A stretch of DNA of 64,000 bases from Pseudomonas palleroniana (lineage in GTDB: Bacteria > Pseudomonadota > Gammaproteobacteria > Pseudomonadales > Pseudomonadaceae), in the NCBI RefSeq assembly GCF_003031675.1, contig NZ_PYWX01000006.1:1-64000 (forward strand), read 5' to 3'. The notes beneath the pieces are model-generated. The model had not been told where the DNA came from. It saw nothing but the letters and a program-made list of their open reading frames with translations, and did no database searches. The position numbers and the translations under genes are program-made. Of the stretch, positions 24,497 to 34,100 are shown one piece after another. How positions within the stretch are numbered: position 1 is the stretch's first letter; each line of letters starts with the position of its first letter.

Positions 24497-25035
24497 TGAG
24501 CTTTCCCGTCGGCAATGGCTTGAGCGGTGCCGTTGAGCAGCGCCGCGACACGAACGATTTCTTCCGGGCTCCAGCGCCCGTGGTGCGAATGCAAGGCATG
24601 GCGCAGGTTGTGTACCGCTTCGTGGATTTCCGGCGGGCGGTCGTGACCACGAAGCGAACGTTTGCTGACGTCCAGACGCATGCGTACACCCTCCAGGGCA
24701 ACGGCTTGCTCGCTTAAGAAGAGACGACCGGCGTCGGTGATTGTGTAGCGTTTTTTTCCGCCTTCGGTGTCGCCGGTGATCAGTTCGCTCTCTTCCAGAA
24801 AGGTCAGGGTCGGGTAAATCACACCAGGGCTGGGGCTGTAGGTGCCATCGAATAGGCTTTCTATCTGGCGGATCAGGTCGTAGCCATGGCACGGCTGCTC
24901 AGCGATCAGCGCCGGCAGCAGCAATTTCAGATCGCCGGGTGCAAATACCCGAGGGCCTCGGCCGCCGCGTTCGCGTCCTGGGCGTTTTTCGAAGCCGTCG
25001 TGATGATGGGGGTGGTGGGGATGATGCTCTCTCAT
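24493..25035 (-). CDS. PadR-family metal-responsive repressor (YqjI/NfeR-like)
   Basis: This 180-residue protein has a His-rich tail (MREHHPHHPHHHDGF) before a PadR winged helix (about 36-110: LKLLLPALIAEQPCHGYDLIRQIE, SPSPGVIYPTLTFLEE). The His-rich tail is the signature of YqjI/NfeR, which binds nickel or iron and represses the adjacent ferric reductase gene. A second histidine group (HNLRHALHSHHGRW, about 142-155) may add to metal binding. An AT-rich set of palindromes 24-51 bases upstream is the likely operator. Start chosen at the His-rich tail, with GGAG nine bases upstream. Confidence 0.88.
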   Translation of the reverse strand: MREHHPHHPHHHDGFEKRPGRERGGRGPRVFAPGDLKLLLPALIAEQPCHGYDLIRQIESLFDGTYSPSPGVIYPTLTFLEESELITGDTEGGKKRYTITDAGRLFLSEQAVALEGVRMRLDVSKRSLRGHDRPPEIHEAVHNLRHALHSHHGRWSPEEIVRVAALLNGTAQAIADGKAQ

Positions 25036-25058
25036 GTGCTTGGCTCTCCGTCTTGGTT

Positions 25059-25086
25059 AGATATAACGTAAGATATATCTTAAGAT
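25059..25086. promoter_or_regulatory. Candidate PadR (YqjI-type) operator
   Basis: Two overlapping palindromes, AGATATATCT (25071-25080) and ATCTTAAGAT (25077-25086), follow a further AGATATA (25059-25065). GATATATC-type repeats are the known style of YqjI sites. The cluster lies just upstream of the PadR start, where it would cover the promoter and give autorepression. Confidence 0.6.
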
Positions 25087-25488
25087 GAGCGCAAGCCTTT
25101 CGGACGAATGGCTACCTGTCGCTGTCGCTGCGTTTACGCGTGGCAGCACCGTGAATTCATATCCGGAAAGAACTTTGTTAGTTGTATAAATGACGGGTTG
25201 TAATATTGTTCTGACGGAATGATCCACTAATAAAAGCTTTCGTTTAATTGTGAGTAGTCTTCTTCTTACAGCTAATTAATAAGTTTTGGCAAAGTGCCAT
25301 ATTTTTCCTATTGACTTGATCGTTGTCGGGCTACCCGATACGAGGAAATCACCTGCTTACGTGTTGGAAAACTCACGGGATACTTGTGTCGCGTTGAAAC
25401 TTGCGAAGTTGTCAATGCACGTTATTGGAAACGCTAAGGCGCGTTCTGTAACGCCAACTCCTTTAAGTTAGAAAACAGGTATTCAGTC
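25087..25488. other. AT-rich leader region before the fimbrial operon
   Basis: This 402-base gap is markedly AT-richer than the rest of the window (for example GCTAATTAATAAG at 25271-25283). No gene with a ribosome site was found; a 61-codon open frame at 25286-25471 looks random. Possible promoter parts include TTGACT (25312-25317), but no good -10 at the right distance. A small hairpin GGCGCGTTCTGTAACGCC (25438-25455) precedes the first pilin gene. AT-richness suggests H-NS/MvaT-type silencing. Confidence 0.5.
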
Positions 25489-25989
25489 ATGTTGAAAAAA
25501 ATCGCCATTGCCTCGCCACTGGTTGCCGCTGTACTGGGTTCGTCCCTGGCGTTTGCCGCAGATGATGCGCGCACTTCCATCCAGATCAAGGCAGACATTC
25601 CCACCAAGCAGTTCCACGCCCAGCCGCTGGATCCCAACTTCGGTAAAGACGAAGTCATGAGCTACAACCCCGTCAGCGGTGAGCTGAGCTCGCTACGTGC
25701 AACCTTCAGCGTCAAACATACCGATGGCTCCGTGCACGCCTACATTGAAGGTGGCCCTACGGCAGCCGCGCTGTACAACGGCAGCAACAGTATTGCGCTG
25801 ACCAACACCTTCAACGGCATCGTGCTGACCGCCTCACCGCAAGAAGTGGTGGATGACCCGCAATCCACCCCAGGCACCCAGGCTGACCTGGTGATTACTC
25901 CGGCCAAACCGGCGGACAACCAGAACGGCCTGTACACCGCCAACTACACCGTGATCTTCGACGCTGTGCCGCGCGCGCCGGCGCTGTAA
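25489..25989 (+). CDS. CS1-type fimbrial major pilin
   Basis: This 166-residue secreted subunit has a signal peptide (about 1-24, ending AFAA) and a mature body typical of CS1/CFA-I/Cbl pilins: an N-terminal donor strand region (ARTSIQIKADIPTKQF), SYNPVSGELSSLRATFSVK, LYNGSN and the C-terminal YTANYTVIFDAVPRAPAL. It polymerises by donor-strand exchange into the fimbrial shaft. It is the first gene of a five-gene operon, with a further 104 bases before the usher. A paralogous pilin appears at 29419. Confidence 0.88.
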   Translation: MLKKIAIASPLVAAVLGSSLAFAADDARTSIQIKADIPTKQFHAQPLDPNFGKDEVMSYNPVSGELSSLRATFSVKHTDGSVHAYIEGGPTAAALYNGSNSIALTNTFNGIVLTASPQEVVDDPQSTPGTQADLVITPAKPADNQNGLYTANYTVIFDAVPRAPAL

Positions 25990-26093
25990 CGCCGTCGTGT
26001 CGTGGAGCGCCTGGTTGAACGCCAGGCGTTGATGAAGGAGCGGTGGCCTGTCCTGGCCGCCGCCCCGTTTGACTGCCTCGGCTGTCCGTAAAA

Positions 26094-28631
26094 GTGAGTA
26101 TTCCGTGCATGTTTCCGATGACGCCTATCGCGGGCGCGCTGGCGCTATCGCTGTGCGCCAGCGCGCTGGCAGCGCCCTCAGCGCCTGGCACCACGCCGCG
26201 CAGCCTGTTGCTGCAGTCCAAGGAGTTGCCCAGCGATTTCGAGCAACACTTCTTCGATGTGCCGCTGGCCGTGCGCGTCGAACTCGATCAACAGTTTCTC
26301 GGCGAGGCGATGATCGTGCTGGGTCGGGATGATCGCATCACGTTACTGGCGTTCGGCGATGTTGCCGACAGTCAGTTTTCAGCCAGTGAGCGTGATAAGT
26401 GGCAGCAACTGCTGCAACAGGGCATGCCCCTGGGAAGTTGTGAGCGAAGTTGCCCGTCGCAATTGTTGGCGGTGCACTACAGTATTGAAAATTCGTTGGT
26501 ATCGATCCTTACCGAAAACGTCGAGCGTAGTACAGAAGTCAAACGGTATTACGATCAGCCTGAAACAGGCAGCATGGGCCTGATCCTGAATAATCAACTC
26601 AACCTCAACGGTGGCGCCGAGGAGCAACTCGGTGGGCGCTATGGCCTGGAGGCCAGCTCCAGCGTGGGCAACTGGACCCAGGCGTTGAACCTGCAGTTGT
26701 CACGCCTCGGCGGCACCGACACCACCCTTTACCACGCTGTACACGAGCTTTATAGCCAGCGCGAACTGCAAGGCCAATTCCTGCGCCTGGGTTATTTCAC
26801 TCCAGGCTCCGACGGTCTGACCCGACAGATACGTGCGTTCGGCGCCAATCCCGACACTGCCGTGGGCGTGATGTATGGCAGCTCCGACAGCCTGCTGATC
26901 AACAACCCCAAGCCCAGCGTGTACCCGATCTATGTCACCGCCAGCCGCCAGGCTTCGGTGGAGATCTACCGCAACGGCTTGCTGCTTAACAGCCAGGCCG
27001 TGGCAGCCGGGTTGCAGACCCTCGATACTCGGCCACTCCCCGGCGGTATCTACGAGGTGGAAGTGCGCCTGGTCGAAGACGGCCGCACCACCTCCACCAC
27101 CCAGGAACTGGTCTACAAACCCAACAACTGGCGCAACGCCGACGAGCGCTGGCGTTACAGCAGCTTCCTCGGGCGCGAGAGCAAACTGCTGAGCAACTGG
27201 GACGAACAGGCCAGCGGCTTCATGACCTATGGTGCCAGCGCCAACTACCTGGCCCATCCCCGGGTCATCCTGGGTTTGTCGACGCGCAAGGTGCGCGAGA
27301 AGCTGCAAAATGGCGTGTCGGTCGACTGGACCCTGGCCAACGCCACCAGCGTATATGCCAATGTCTACCAGACCCAGGATCACGGCACCGGCCTTGATAT
27401 CCAGGGCCTGTACAGCTACGGCCATGGCAGCCTCGTGGCCAGCCACAACCGCAGCTGGCTCGACACGCGCCGCACCTATGAAACCTTGCCCGATGGCACG
27501 CGTGTGCGGCCGCGCAGCACCTTCGTCGGGCAGGCCAGCAATTCGTCGTTGTCGATCAACCATCGCCTGAGCAACAAGAGTTCGATCAACTCCCGGCTCT
27601 CCTACAGCCAGGGCAACATCGAAGGTCTCGGCCTGGACCTGGGCTGGAACCAGCGCGGTACGGTGTTGGGCAGCGATGCCAGTTGGCGTGTTTCGGTGTT
27701 CGATCGCCCGGCCACGGCCAGTACCGGCGACAAGCGTAACCGGGGTGTCGACATCAGCGTCAGCCTCGCCCTTGGCGGCCCAGGCGAGCAATGGTCGGCC
27801 AGCCTCGGCACACGCACTGCGCGCGATGGCGGCCGCGACAACAATGGCTCGCTGACCTACCAGCGCAGTCTGGATGATCACTTCCTGCAGAGCGTCTCGG
27901 CCACGGCGACTGCGGACACCTATGGCGTCGGCTTGTCCGGTCGCAGCAGCTTCCAGACCGAAGCGCTCTACGGCGACGCATTCTTGCAGCGCTCCTCGTT
28001 CAACGACAAGCTCAGCGGCGGCCTGAACCTCAATAGCACCGTCGCCGTAGGCGCGCAAAACATGGTGCTCAGCAGCCAGTACCACACCGGAGGGGCCGGG
28101 ATGATCGTGGATGTCGAGACCGACCTCGACGACATCACCCTGCGCGCCGATGACCTGGCCGGCGGCAGCGCCACCTTGCGCCCCGGGCGCAACTTTGTGC
28201 CGATCACAGCCTACAAGAGCAGCACCCTCAGTTTTGACTTCGAAGGCAACCACCCACCGGCCGCCGCCATCCAGCCGGCGCGCAGCAACTACCACCTGAA
28301 CAAGGGTGGTGTGGACTATCGCAAGATCAGCGTGATGCAAACCGTCACCGTGCTCGGACGGTTGCTCGATGCCCAGGGCAATCCGCTCAAGGGCCACCAC
28401 GTGATCAACCACGCGAGCCGTGGGGTCAGCGAAGTGGACGGGTTCTTCTCCCTGGAGATGCACACCGGTACACCCACCCTGCAAGTGAGCTTTGCCAATC
28501 AATTGCTCTGCCAGTTCCGCGTGGACCCAGGCACCGCCCGCCGCGAAGGCGACGTGCTGATGATCGGCGACCTCAGCTGTACGCCGGACACCCTGGCCGA
28601 TGTGGTGCATGGCACGCAAACCGCCGGTTGA
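26094..28631 (+). CDS. CS1-type fimbrial usher (TcfC/CfaC-like)
   Basis: This 845-residue outer-membrane protein is the alternate-family usher through which the pilus is assembled. After a signal peptide (about 1-27, ending ALAA) come an N-terminal domain, a barrel (about 140-680) with repeated aromatic-rich strands, and a C-terminal CS1-type plug/carboxypeptidase-like region (about 690-845, VTVLGRLLDAQGNPLKGHHVI). The first codon is GTG at 26094; the signal peptide begins just after it, and internal ATGs (such as 26109) would shorten it only slightly. The length fits TcfC/CfaC ushers (about 850-880). Confidence 0.87.
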   Translation: MSIPCMFPMTPIAGALALSLCASALAAPSAPGTTPRSLLLQSKELPSDFEQHFFDVPLAVRVELDQQFLGEAMIVLGRDDRITLLAFGDVADSQFSASERDKWQQLLQQGMPLGSCERSCPSQLLAVHYSIENSLVSILTENVERSTEVKRYYDQPETGSMGLILNNQLNLNGGAEEQLGGRYGLEASSSVGNWTQALNLQLSRLGGTDTTLYHAVHELYSQRELQGQFLRLGYFTPGSDGLTRQIRAFGANPDTAVGVMYGSSDSLLINNPKPSVYPIYVTASRQASVEIYRNGLLLNSQAVAAGLQTLDTRPLPGGIYEVEVRLVEDGRTTSTTQELVYKPNNWRNADERWRYSSFLGRESKLLSNWDEQASGFMTYGASANYLAHPRVILGLSTRKVREKLQNGVSVDWTLANATSVYANVYQTQDHGTGLDIQGLYSYGHGSLVASHNRSWLDTRRTYETLPDGTRVRPRSTFVGQASNSSLSINHRLSNKSSINSRLSYSQGNIEGLGLDLGWNQRGTVLGSDASWRVSVFDRPATASTGDKRNRGVDISVSLALGGPGEQWSASLGTRTARDGGRDNNGSLTYQRSLDDHFLQSVSATATADTYGVGLSGRSSFQTEALYGDAFLQRSSFNDKLSGGLNLNSTVAVGAQNMVLSSQYHTGGAGMIVDVETDLDDITLRADDLAGGSATLRPGRNFVPITAYKSSTLSFDFEGNHPPAAAIQPARSNYHLNKGGVDYRKISVMQTVTVLGRLLDAQGNPLKGHHVINHASRGVSEVDGFFSLEMHTGTPTLQVSFANQLLCQFRVDPGTARREGDVLMIGDLSCTPDTLADVVHGTQTAG

Positions 28632-28658
28632 AACCCTTTATCCGTTGAGGTTCAAGCA

Positions 28659-29399
28659 ATGAAACGTTTTTGCATGCTGTTAGGCGCCACGCTGTTTTCG
28701 CTGAGCAGCCACGCCGGCCCGCAGATCAATGTCGGGGTGGTCTACGACTACCTGGATGCGGAAAAAAGTACCTATATGAAGCGCGTGTTCAACGGCGGCA
28801 CCTCCACGGCTTTCGTCAAGGTCAACATTCTCGAGATGATCTACGCCGCCGATGGCAGCTACCGGGAAGTGCCGTTGCAGGACCACGCCGGCGGCACCGC
28901 CCGTGACGGCCTGATGGCCAGCCCGGCGCGCCTGATCGTGCCGGCCAACGGTACCCAGGGCACGCGCTTGCTGTTCATGGGCAACCGCGACAAGGAGCGA
29001 TATTTCCGCGTGCGCTTCGTGCCCGTAGTGCCACAGAGCGAAGATGAATTCGCCCTTACCGATGAAGAGCGCGCCGAATACAAAGACAACCTCGCCGCCG
29101 GTGTGCGGGTGCTCGCAGGCTACGGCACGGTGTTTTTCGTGCGCCCGAAAAACACGCGTTTCGACACCCAGGCCGATAACGCCCCCAGGCGCTACGCCCT
29201 GCACAACAACGGCAACAGCGTCGTGGTGGTGGATGAATTCAAGGACTGCCGGGTCGACGACCCGCGTGACTGCCGGCCCACCGTCAAGCACCACATCATG
29301 GCCGGTCGCAGTTTCAGCTTCGACAAGGAAGCGGGGCGCGAATACCGCTTCAACCTGATCGAAGGCTCCGCGAAGAAAACCGTTGAGATCAAGGGTTGA
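28659..29399 (+). CDS. CS1-type fimbrial periplasmic chaperone
   Basis: This 246-residue periplasmic protein has a signal peptide (about 1-19, ending SHAG) and the alternate-family chaperone body: INVGVVYDYLDAEKSTYMKRVFNGG, PARLIVPANGTQGTRLLFMG with basic residues that would anchor the subunit C-terminus, and a second Ig-like domain. It stabilises pilins and passes them to the usher. In the classical CS1 operon the chaperone comes first; here it follows the usher. It lies 27 bases after the usher and overlaps nothing. Confidence 0.85.
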   Translation: MKRFCMLLGATLFSLSSHAGPQINVGVVYDYLDAEKSTYMKRVFNGGTSTAFVKVNILEMIYAADGSYREVPLQDHAGGTARDGLMASPARLIVPANGTQGTRLLFMGNRDKERYFRVRFVPVVPQSEDEFALTDEERAEYKDNLAAGVRVLAGYGTVFFVRPKNTRFDTQADNAPRRYALHNNGNSVVVVDEFKDCRVDDPRDCRPTVKHHIMAGRSFSFDKEAGREYRFNLIEGSAKKTVEIKG

Positions 29400-29418
29400 T
29401 CCCGTGCCGAGGCAAAAA

Positions 29419-29907
29419 ATGCTCAAGTTACTGATGTGCGCCGCTGTCTCCATCGTCAGCCTGCTGACTGCCACTCCCAACCGGGCGGCGCTCGAGCGGG
29501 AGACTTTCGAGGTTTTTGTCGAAATTCCCACGCCGGACTTTTATGTGCTGCCGGTCGACCCGCAGTTGTTCCACCGTGAGCAACGCCTGGACTACAACCC
29601 GGTGTCGTCGCAATTGAGTCCGCTGCGTGCGCAGTTCGATGTGAAAAATATCGGCGGTGCCATTGGTGCACGGCTTGAGGAACAGCCATTTCTGTACAAC
29701 GGCAGCGACCGTATCGACCTGCGTGTGAGTTTCAACCGGCAGGAATTGAGCCTGGACCGCAGCGAAGTGGTGTCCACCGCTGAAGCCAAGCCCGGCAGGC
29801 GCGTCCCGCTGGAAATCGTCGCGATCAAACCCGCCGACGACTACCTTCCCGGCAATTACTACGGCACGGTGCGGGTGGTGTTCGACGCTACTGCGCCGGG
29901 CTTATGA
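29419..29907 (+). CDS. Second CS1-type pilin (minor subunit)
   Basis: This 162-residue protein has a signal peptide (about 1-24, ending RAAL) and clear similarity to the major pilin: LDYNPVSSQLSPLRAQFDVK against SYNPVSGELSSLRATFSVK, FLYNGSD against ALYNGSN, and the terminal VRVVFDATAPGL. The position between chaperone and tip gene suggests a minor or adaptor subunit. The ATG at 29419 has GAGG eight bases before it and begins a proper signal peptide; an upstream in-frame start at 29383 overlaps the chaperone gene and gives no signal peptide. Confidence 0.82.
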   Translation: MLKLLMCAAVSIVSLLTATPNRAALERETFEVFVEIPTPDFYVLPVDPQLFHREQRLDYNPVSSQLSPLRAQFDVKNIGGAIGARLEEQPFLYNGSDRIDLRVSFNRQELSLDRSEVVSTAEAKPGRRVPLEIVAIKPADDYLPGNYYGTVRVVFDATAPGL

Positions 29908-29917
29908 GGTTTCTTTG

Positions 29918-31129
29918 ATGAAGTTTATTATTCGCGCCCTGTGCGCGTGGGCACTGCTGTTACCACTGGCCGCGCAGGCTCTGACCCAGGACATCACGGC
30001 GGTATTTCGCCCGGACCCGTCCAACCCCTTGCTCAACCGTTTCGTCAACACCACACCCGAGAGCGGGATCTGCCCCTGGCACATCCCTGAGCGCTGCAAG
30101 GCTCTGGGGATTTTCAGCATCCGTACCAGCGACCTGACCTTCTCATCCAGCGTGCCGATCCAGGGCGGCCATACCGACGTACGCAAAGGCGCGATGTTCA
30201 AGGTGCCCAGCGAGTGGCGCGATGTGACCGTCAACCATGCGGTCACCGGCGCGTCCGAGACGGTAAAGATGCGCATCGCAGGCATTGGTGGTCGATTCGA
30301 TTTGTACGAGGGGGTGGGTCAAACGGTCTGGGCCAGGGGCGCACTTGGCTGGAAATATGCCCCTGCACCGTGTCTAGGGACAAACTACGGCACGGGCAAC
30401 AACTCGTTTTTCTTATGGTCCTGGATCACACCGCTCAACGTCGGTGCCTGTGACATGGCTGCGGTCAAGGATATCCCGGACATCCGCTATCCGGTTTTCG
30501 AGTACTCCTACGAGCTCAAAACCCCGAACCCGCTGGCGATGGACAGCGGTGTGTACACCGGCAGCATCACCTACAGCGTAGGCCCCCGGGCGGATTTCGA
30601 TTTCGGTGACATCATGCAGCCCAACGACAACCAACTGACCTTTAACTTTACCCTGGACGTCGATCACCACCTCAAGGTCGAGGTGCCGCCGGGTGGCAAT
30701 CGTGTGCAACTCGAACCCCAGGAGGGCTGGCAGGCGTGGTTGAAGAACGGACGCAAACCCACGCGCCTGTTCCGCGACCAGACCGTCAACCTGTGGGCCA
30801 GCTCGCCATTCAAGATGACCCTGGAATGCGGCGAGCCCATGGGCAATACCTGCAGTATGCGCAACGCCGCCGGCCATCAAGTCCCGCTGGACGTCGCCGT
30901 CACCTTGCCCGTCGGGTTGAACGACAGCGTCGGGCGACCGGTCAACCGGCTGCCCTTGCGCCTGGACGGTGTGGGCACCCAGTTGTTCCAGCCGACCCGG
31001 TACATCGACCGCAAGCCCAGCACCCTGCACTTTGAGATCAAGGCGGACAGCGTGTCGCAGATGCTCGATCACGGGGGGGGCAGCGCCTACTCAGGCACGG
31101 CCACCGTGGTGTGGGACTCGGGGTTGTAG
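29918..31129 (+). CDS. CS1-type tip adhesin (CfaE/CooD-like)
   Basis: This 403-residue secreted protein has a signal peptide (about 1-21, ending AQAL), an N-terminal adhesin domain with paired cysteines (GICPWHIPERC near 50-60) and a C-terminal pilin domain ending SGTATVVWDSGL, the same terminal strand form as the pilins. The length equals CfaE/CooD (about 360-380), a little larger. It should sit at the tip and bind host or surface glycans. The ATG at 29918 with GAGG eight bases upstream is preferred to the TTG three bases before it. Its 3' end overlaps the convergent transpeptidase gene by 43 bases. Confidence 0.82.
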   Translation: MKFIIRALCAWALLLPLAAQALTQDITAVFRPDPSNPLLNRFVNTTPESGICPWHIPERCKALGIFSIRTSDLTFSSSVPIQGGHTDVRKGAMFKVPSEWRDVTVNHAVTGASETVKMRIAGIGGRFDLYEGVGQTVWARGALGWKYAPAPCLGTNYGTGNNSFFLWSWITPLNVGACDMAAVKDIPDIRYPVFEYSYELKTPNPLAMDSGVYTGSITYSVGPRADFDFGDIMQPNDNQLTFNFTLDVDHHLKVEVPPGGNRVQLEPQEGWQAWLKNGRKPTRLFRDQTVNLWASSPFKMTLECGEPMGNTCSMRNAAGHQVPLDVAVTLPVGLNDSVGRPVNRLPLRLDGVGTQLFQPTRYIDRKPSTLHFEIKADSVSQMLDHGGGSAYSGTATVVWDSGL

Positions 31130-34100
31130 GCGCTTGCCGAGCCCCATGCCCTTGCGCCGGCTTCGCCATTAGCCTGGCGGTTTTCTGCGGCCGGCACGCA
31201 TTGGGTATGGCTACCCGGTTGCAGGTACGGCATCAGGATCGGCGCCATGCCTTTGAGCACTTGCACCGGCAAGGCCGAGGTGAAGGTGAAGTGTTCCGCC
31301 GAGCGGCCAGGAACGAAGGCGGTCAGCGTGCCGAAATGGCTATCGCCCAGGTAGAACACAAAGGTCGCGGTGCGGTTGATCGACTTGGAGCTGATCACCC
31401 GGCCGCCGGCGCCGATGGCTTCGATGCGGTTGTCGCCGGTACCGGTCTTGCCGCCCATGGCCAGCGGGGTGCCGTCGGCCAGTTTGAAACTGCCGGAGAC
31501 GCGTTTTGCCGTCCCCGCATCCACCACCTGGGACAACGCGCCGCGCAGGGCTTGCGCTACCGCCACCGGCATGACCCGCTTGCCGGGCGCGGGGTCGTTG
31601 ATCAGGCGGGTTTCATAGGGCGTGTCGGCGCCAAAGTGCAGGCTGTCGATGCGCAGCACTTTGGAACGCACACCGTCGTTGAGGATGATGCCCATCAGTT
31701 CCGCCAGCGCCGCAGGTCGGTCACCGGAGCTGCCAATGGCGGTTGCCAGGGAGGGCACCAGGTGATCGAAGGGATAGCCGACCGCCTGCCAGCGCTGATG
31801 GATATCGAGAAACGCCTCGATCTCCAGCATGGTGCGAATACGGCTGTCGCGTGCGCTTTGATGACGGCTCTTGAACAGCCAGCTGTAGACTTCCTGGCGC
31901 TCGAACTGGCTGGCTTTCACGGCCTCGCCGAATGTCGCGTCGGGATGGTTGAGCAGGTAGCCGAGCAGCCACAGGTCCAGCGGATGGACCTTGGCGATGA
32001 AGCCTTGGTCAGGCAAGTCATAGCTGCCGGGACGGTAGTCTTGATAGAGCTTGGCCAGGCGCTCGTCACTGAGCTTGCCGACGTCCTTGCTGCCGGCCAG
32101 GTGCGAGCGCACGAAGCGGTTGAAGCTTTCCTGGCTCGCGTCGGGCAGCAAGTAACGATGCACAGCCGCCAGGCGGATCGGCGTCGCACGGACACTGTCG
32201 AGGAACGTATCGAGGCGGGCCTGGGTGTCTTTTTTCTGGTACTTCTTCCAGAACCTGAGCAGGAACGCGGTGCCTTCGCGGTCGGCGAATCTGGCCAGGT
32301 ATTCCTGGCGCCGAGGGTCGTTGTCGTCCTTGAGCAACTGCGCGCTGTTGTTGGGGCCTGCGTAGGTGGTGTAGCGCACGATATCGCGCATCAGGCGAAT
32401 GAACGGCAGGTTGATCGATTCGCGCAAGGCGTCGCGCAGGGTGGGGCTGCGGCCATTGTCCTGGCTGCGAAAGTTATGGAAGTGATGCAGGCCGCCCCCG
32501 GTGAAAAAACCTTCTGCCGGGTTGGCCGAGTAGGTGCGGTCAAGGGCGGCGTCGAGCATTTTCTCCAGGCTTTTGTCCGGGGTCTGGATCAGGTAGTCGA
32601 TGGCCCACCGGCTGAGGCGGTCCTGATCGTTGATCGGCACTTTTTTCAATGCAGCGGGGGATTGCGCCGCGTATTGGTCGTGCAACTCACTGACGATTTG
32701 CAAGTAGGTGGTGAGCACCCGCAGCTTGGCCGTGGAGCCCAACTCCAGCTTGCTGCCTTCATTGATATCAAACGGTTGGTCGGTGTTATCGGTCTGTACC
32801 CTGACCCGCGAACCGTCCGGGGTCAGCTCGAACAGGGTAAAGCTGTAGCGGACTTGAGGCGTGCTGGCGGCGGTCAGCAGGCGTTCGCCGAGCAGGCCGA
32901 GCTGGCGCGCATAGTCAGGGTCGGCCAAGTGCTTGAGGTAATCGCTGACCTGGGTCTGCAGGGTGCCTTGCAAGGTACTGGTCGCCGACAGGTCCAGGCG
33001 GTCGAGGTCGTACAGCGGGCGATTGAGCAACGCGGCAACCCGGCTGCGTGCGACGCTGATGCCCTTGTTGGTTTCAATCGGTTGCACCGTGGGTTGTTGC
33101 ACCCAGTCGCGATAGCTGAGCGGGGCGCCAAGGGCCGCGTTGAGCAAGGGCGCATCGATCACGCCGTTCTGGGCCAGCAATCGCAGATGGCTGTCGGTGA
33201 GTTGCGCCAGTTCGTCACGCCCCTTGACCAGGTAATGTGAAGGGCGGCGCTGGGCGATGATCAACGCCAGCACCTCGCGCAAGGCCAGCGCTTTGGCTCG
33301 CAGGTCATTGCCCACCAGCGCCTGGTTGACCTGGTTGAAATCGGCGCCGAACCACACCCGCAAACCTTCGGCCAGGCCGTGCACCTCACCGTGCCCCGGC
33401 ACGGCCGACAGCGGCACGCTGTTGAGGTAGTCACGCACGATATTCTGCCGTGCGATCGCGGTGTCCGGCCCCGCCTGGTAAGCCCGTACGCCGGCGGAAA
33501 ACATCTGCCGCAGTTTCTCCGCGCCGGAAAGGGTCAGGCCGTCCGGGGAGTGCCGGTACTTTTCCAACTGGGTCGCCAGGGTACTGCCGCCGGCACTCTG
33601 GCCGGGCAGGTGCAGGGTCTTGGCCACTTGCGACCAGGCCGCCTTGGCAAAGCGCGGCCAGTCGACGGCGGGGTTGGCCTGTGGGGCGGCGGGGTCGAGC
33701 AGGTCGCGGTTTTCGATAAACAGCAGGCTGTTGACCACCAGCGGCGGAATGCCGGCGAAGCTGGCGTAGAGCTGTTGCGGGTAGGTGTATTGGTACAGCG
33801 GCAGCGCCTGGCAATCGGTGAGCGACAAACCGGCCTGGATTTTTTCCGCGTAGGGCACGAACAGCCCCTGGCGAGTGTAATCCATCAATTGGGAGGAGAA
33901 GCGCGTCTGGGATTGCACGACGTAACCGCGTTTGAGCAAGCGGGCCAGGAAGTCGTCGAGGTCGCTGTAGCCCAGGCGTCGATCAAACGGTCCGGGGCCT
34001 GGGTACACGATGGCATCACTGGGACCGTCGGCCAGCCGGTAGGTCAGTTGGTTGGCCAGCCTGCTCAATTGCTCGGCTTGCAGGCGTGAAGTGCGCATCT

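Noticed and set aside
25286..25471. A 61-codon open frame in the AT-rich region before the fimbrial operon
   Set aside because: No ribosome site, no recognisable sequence and chance length for AT-rich DNA.
26700..28619. A 639-codon frame opposite the usher gene
   Set aside because: The usher frame has a signal peptide, operon context and family length; the reverse frame has none of these.
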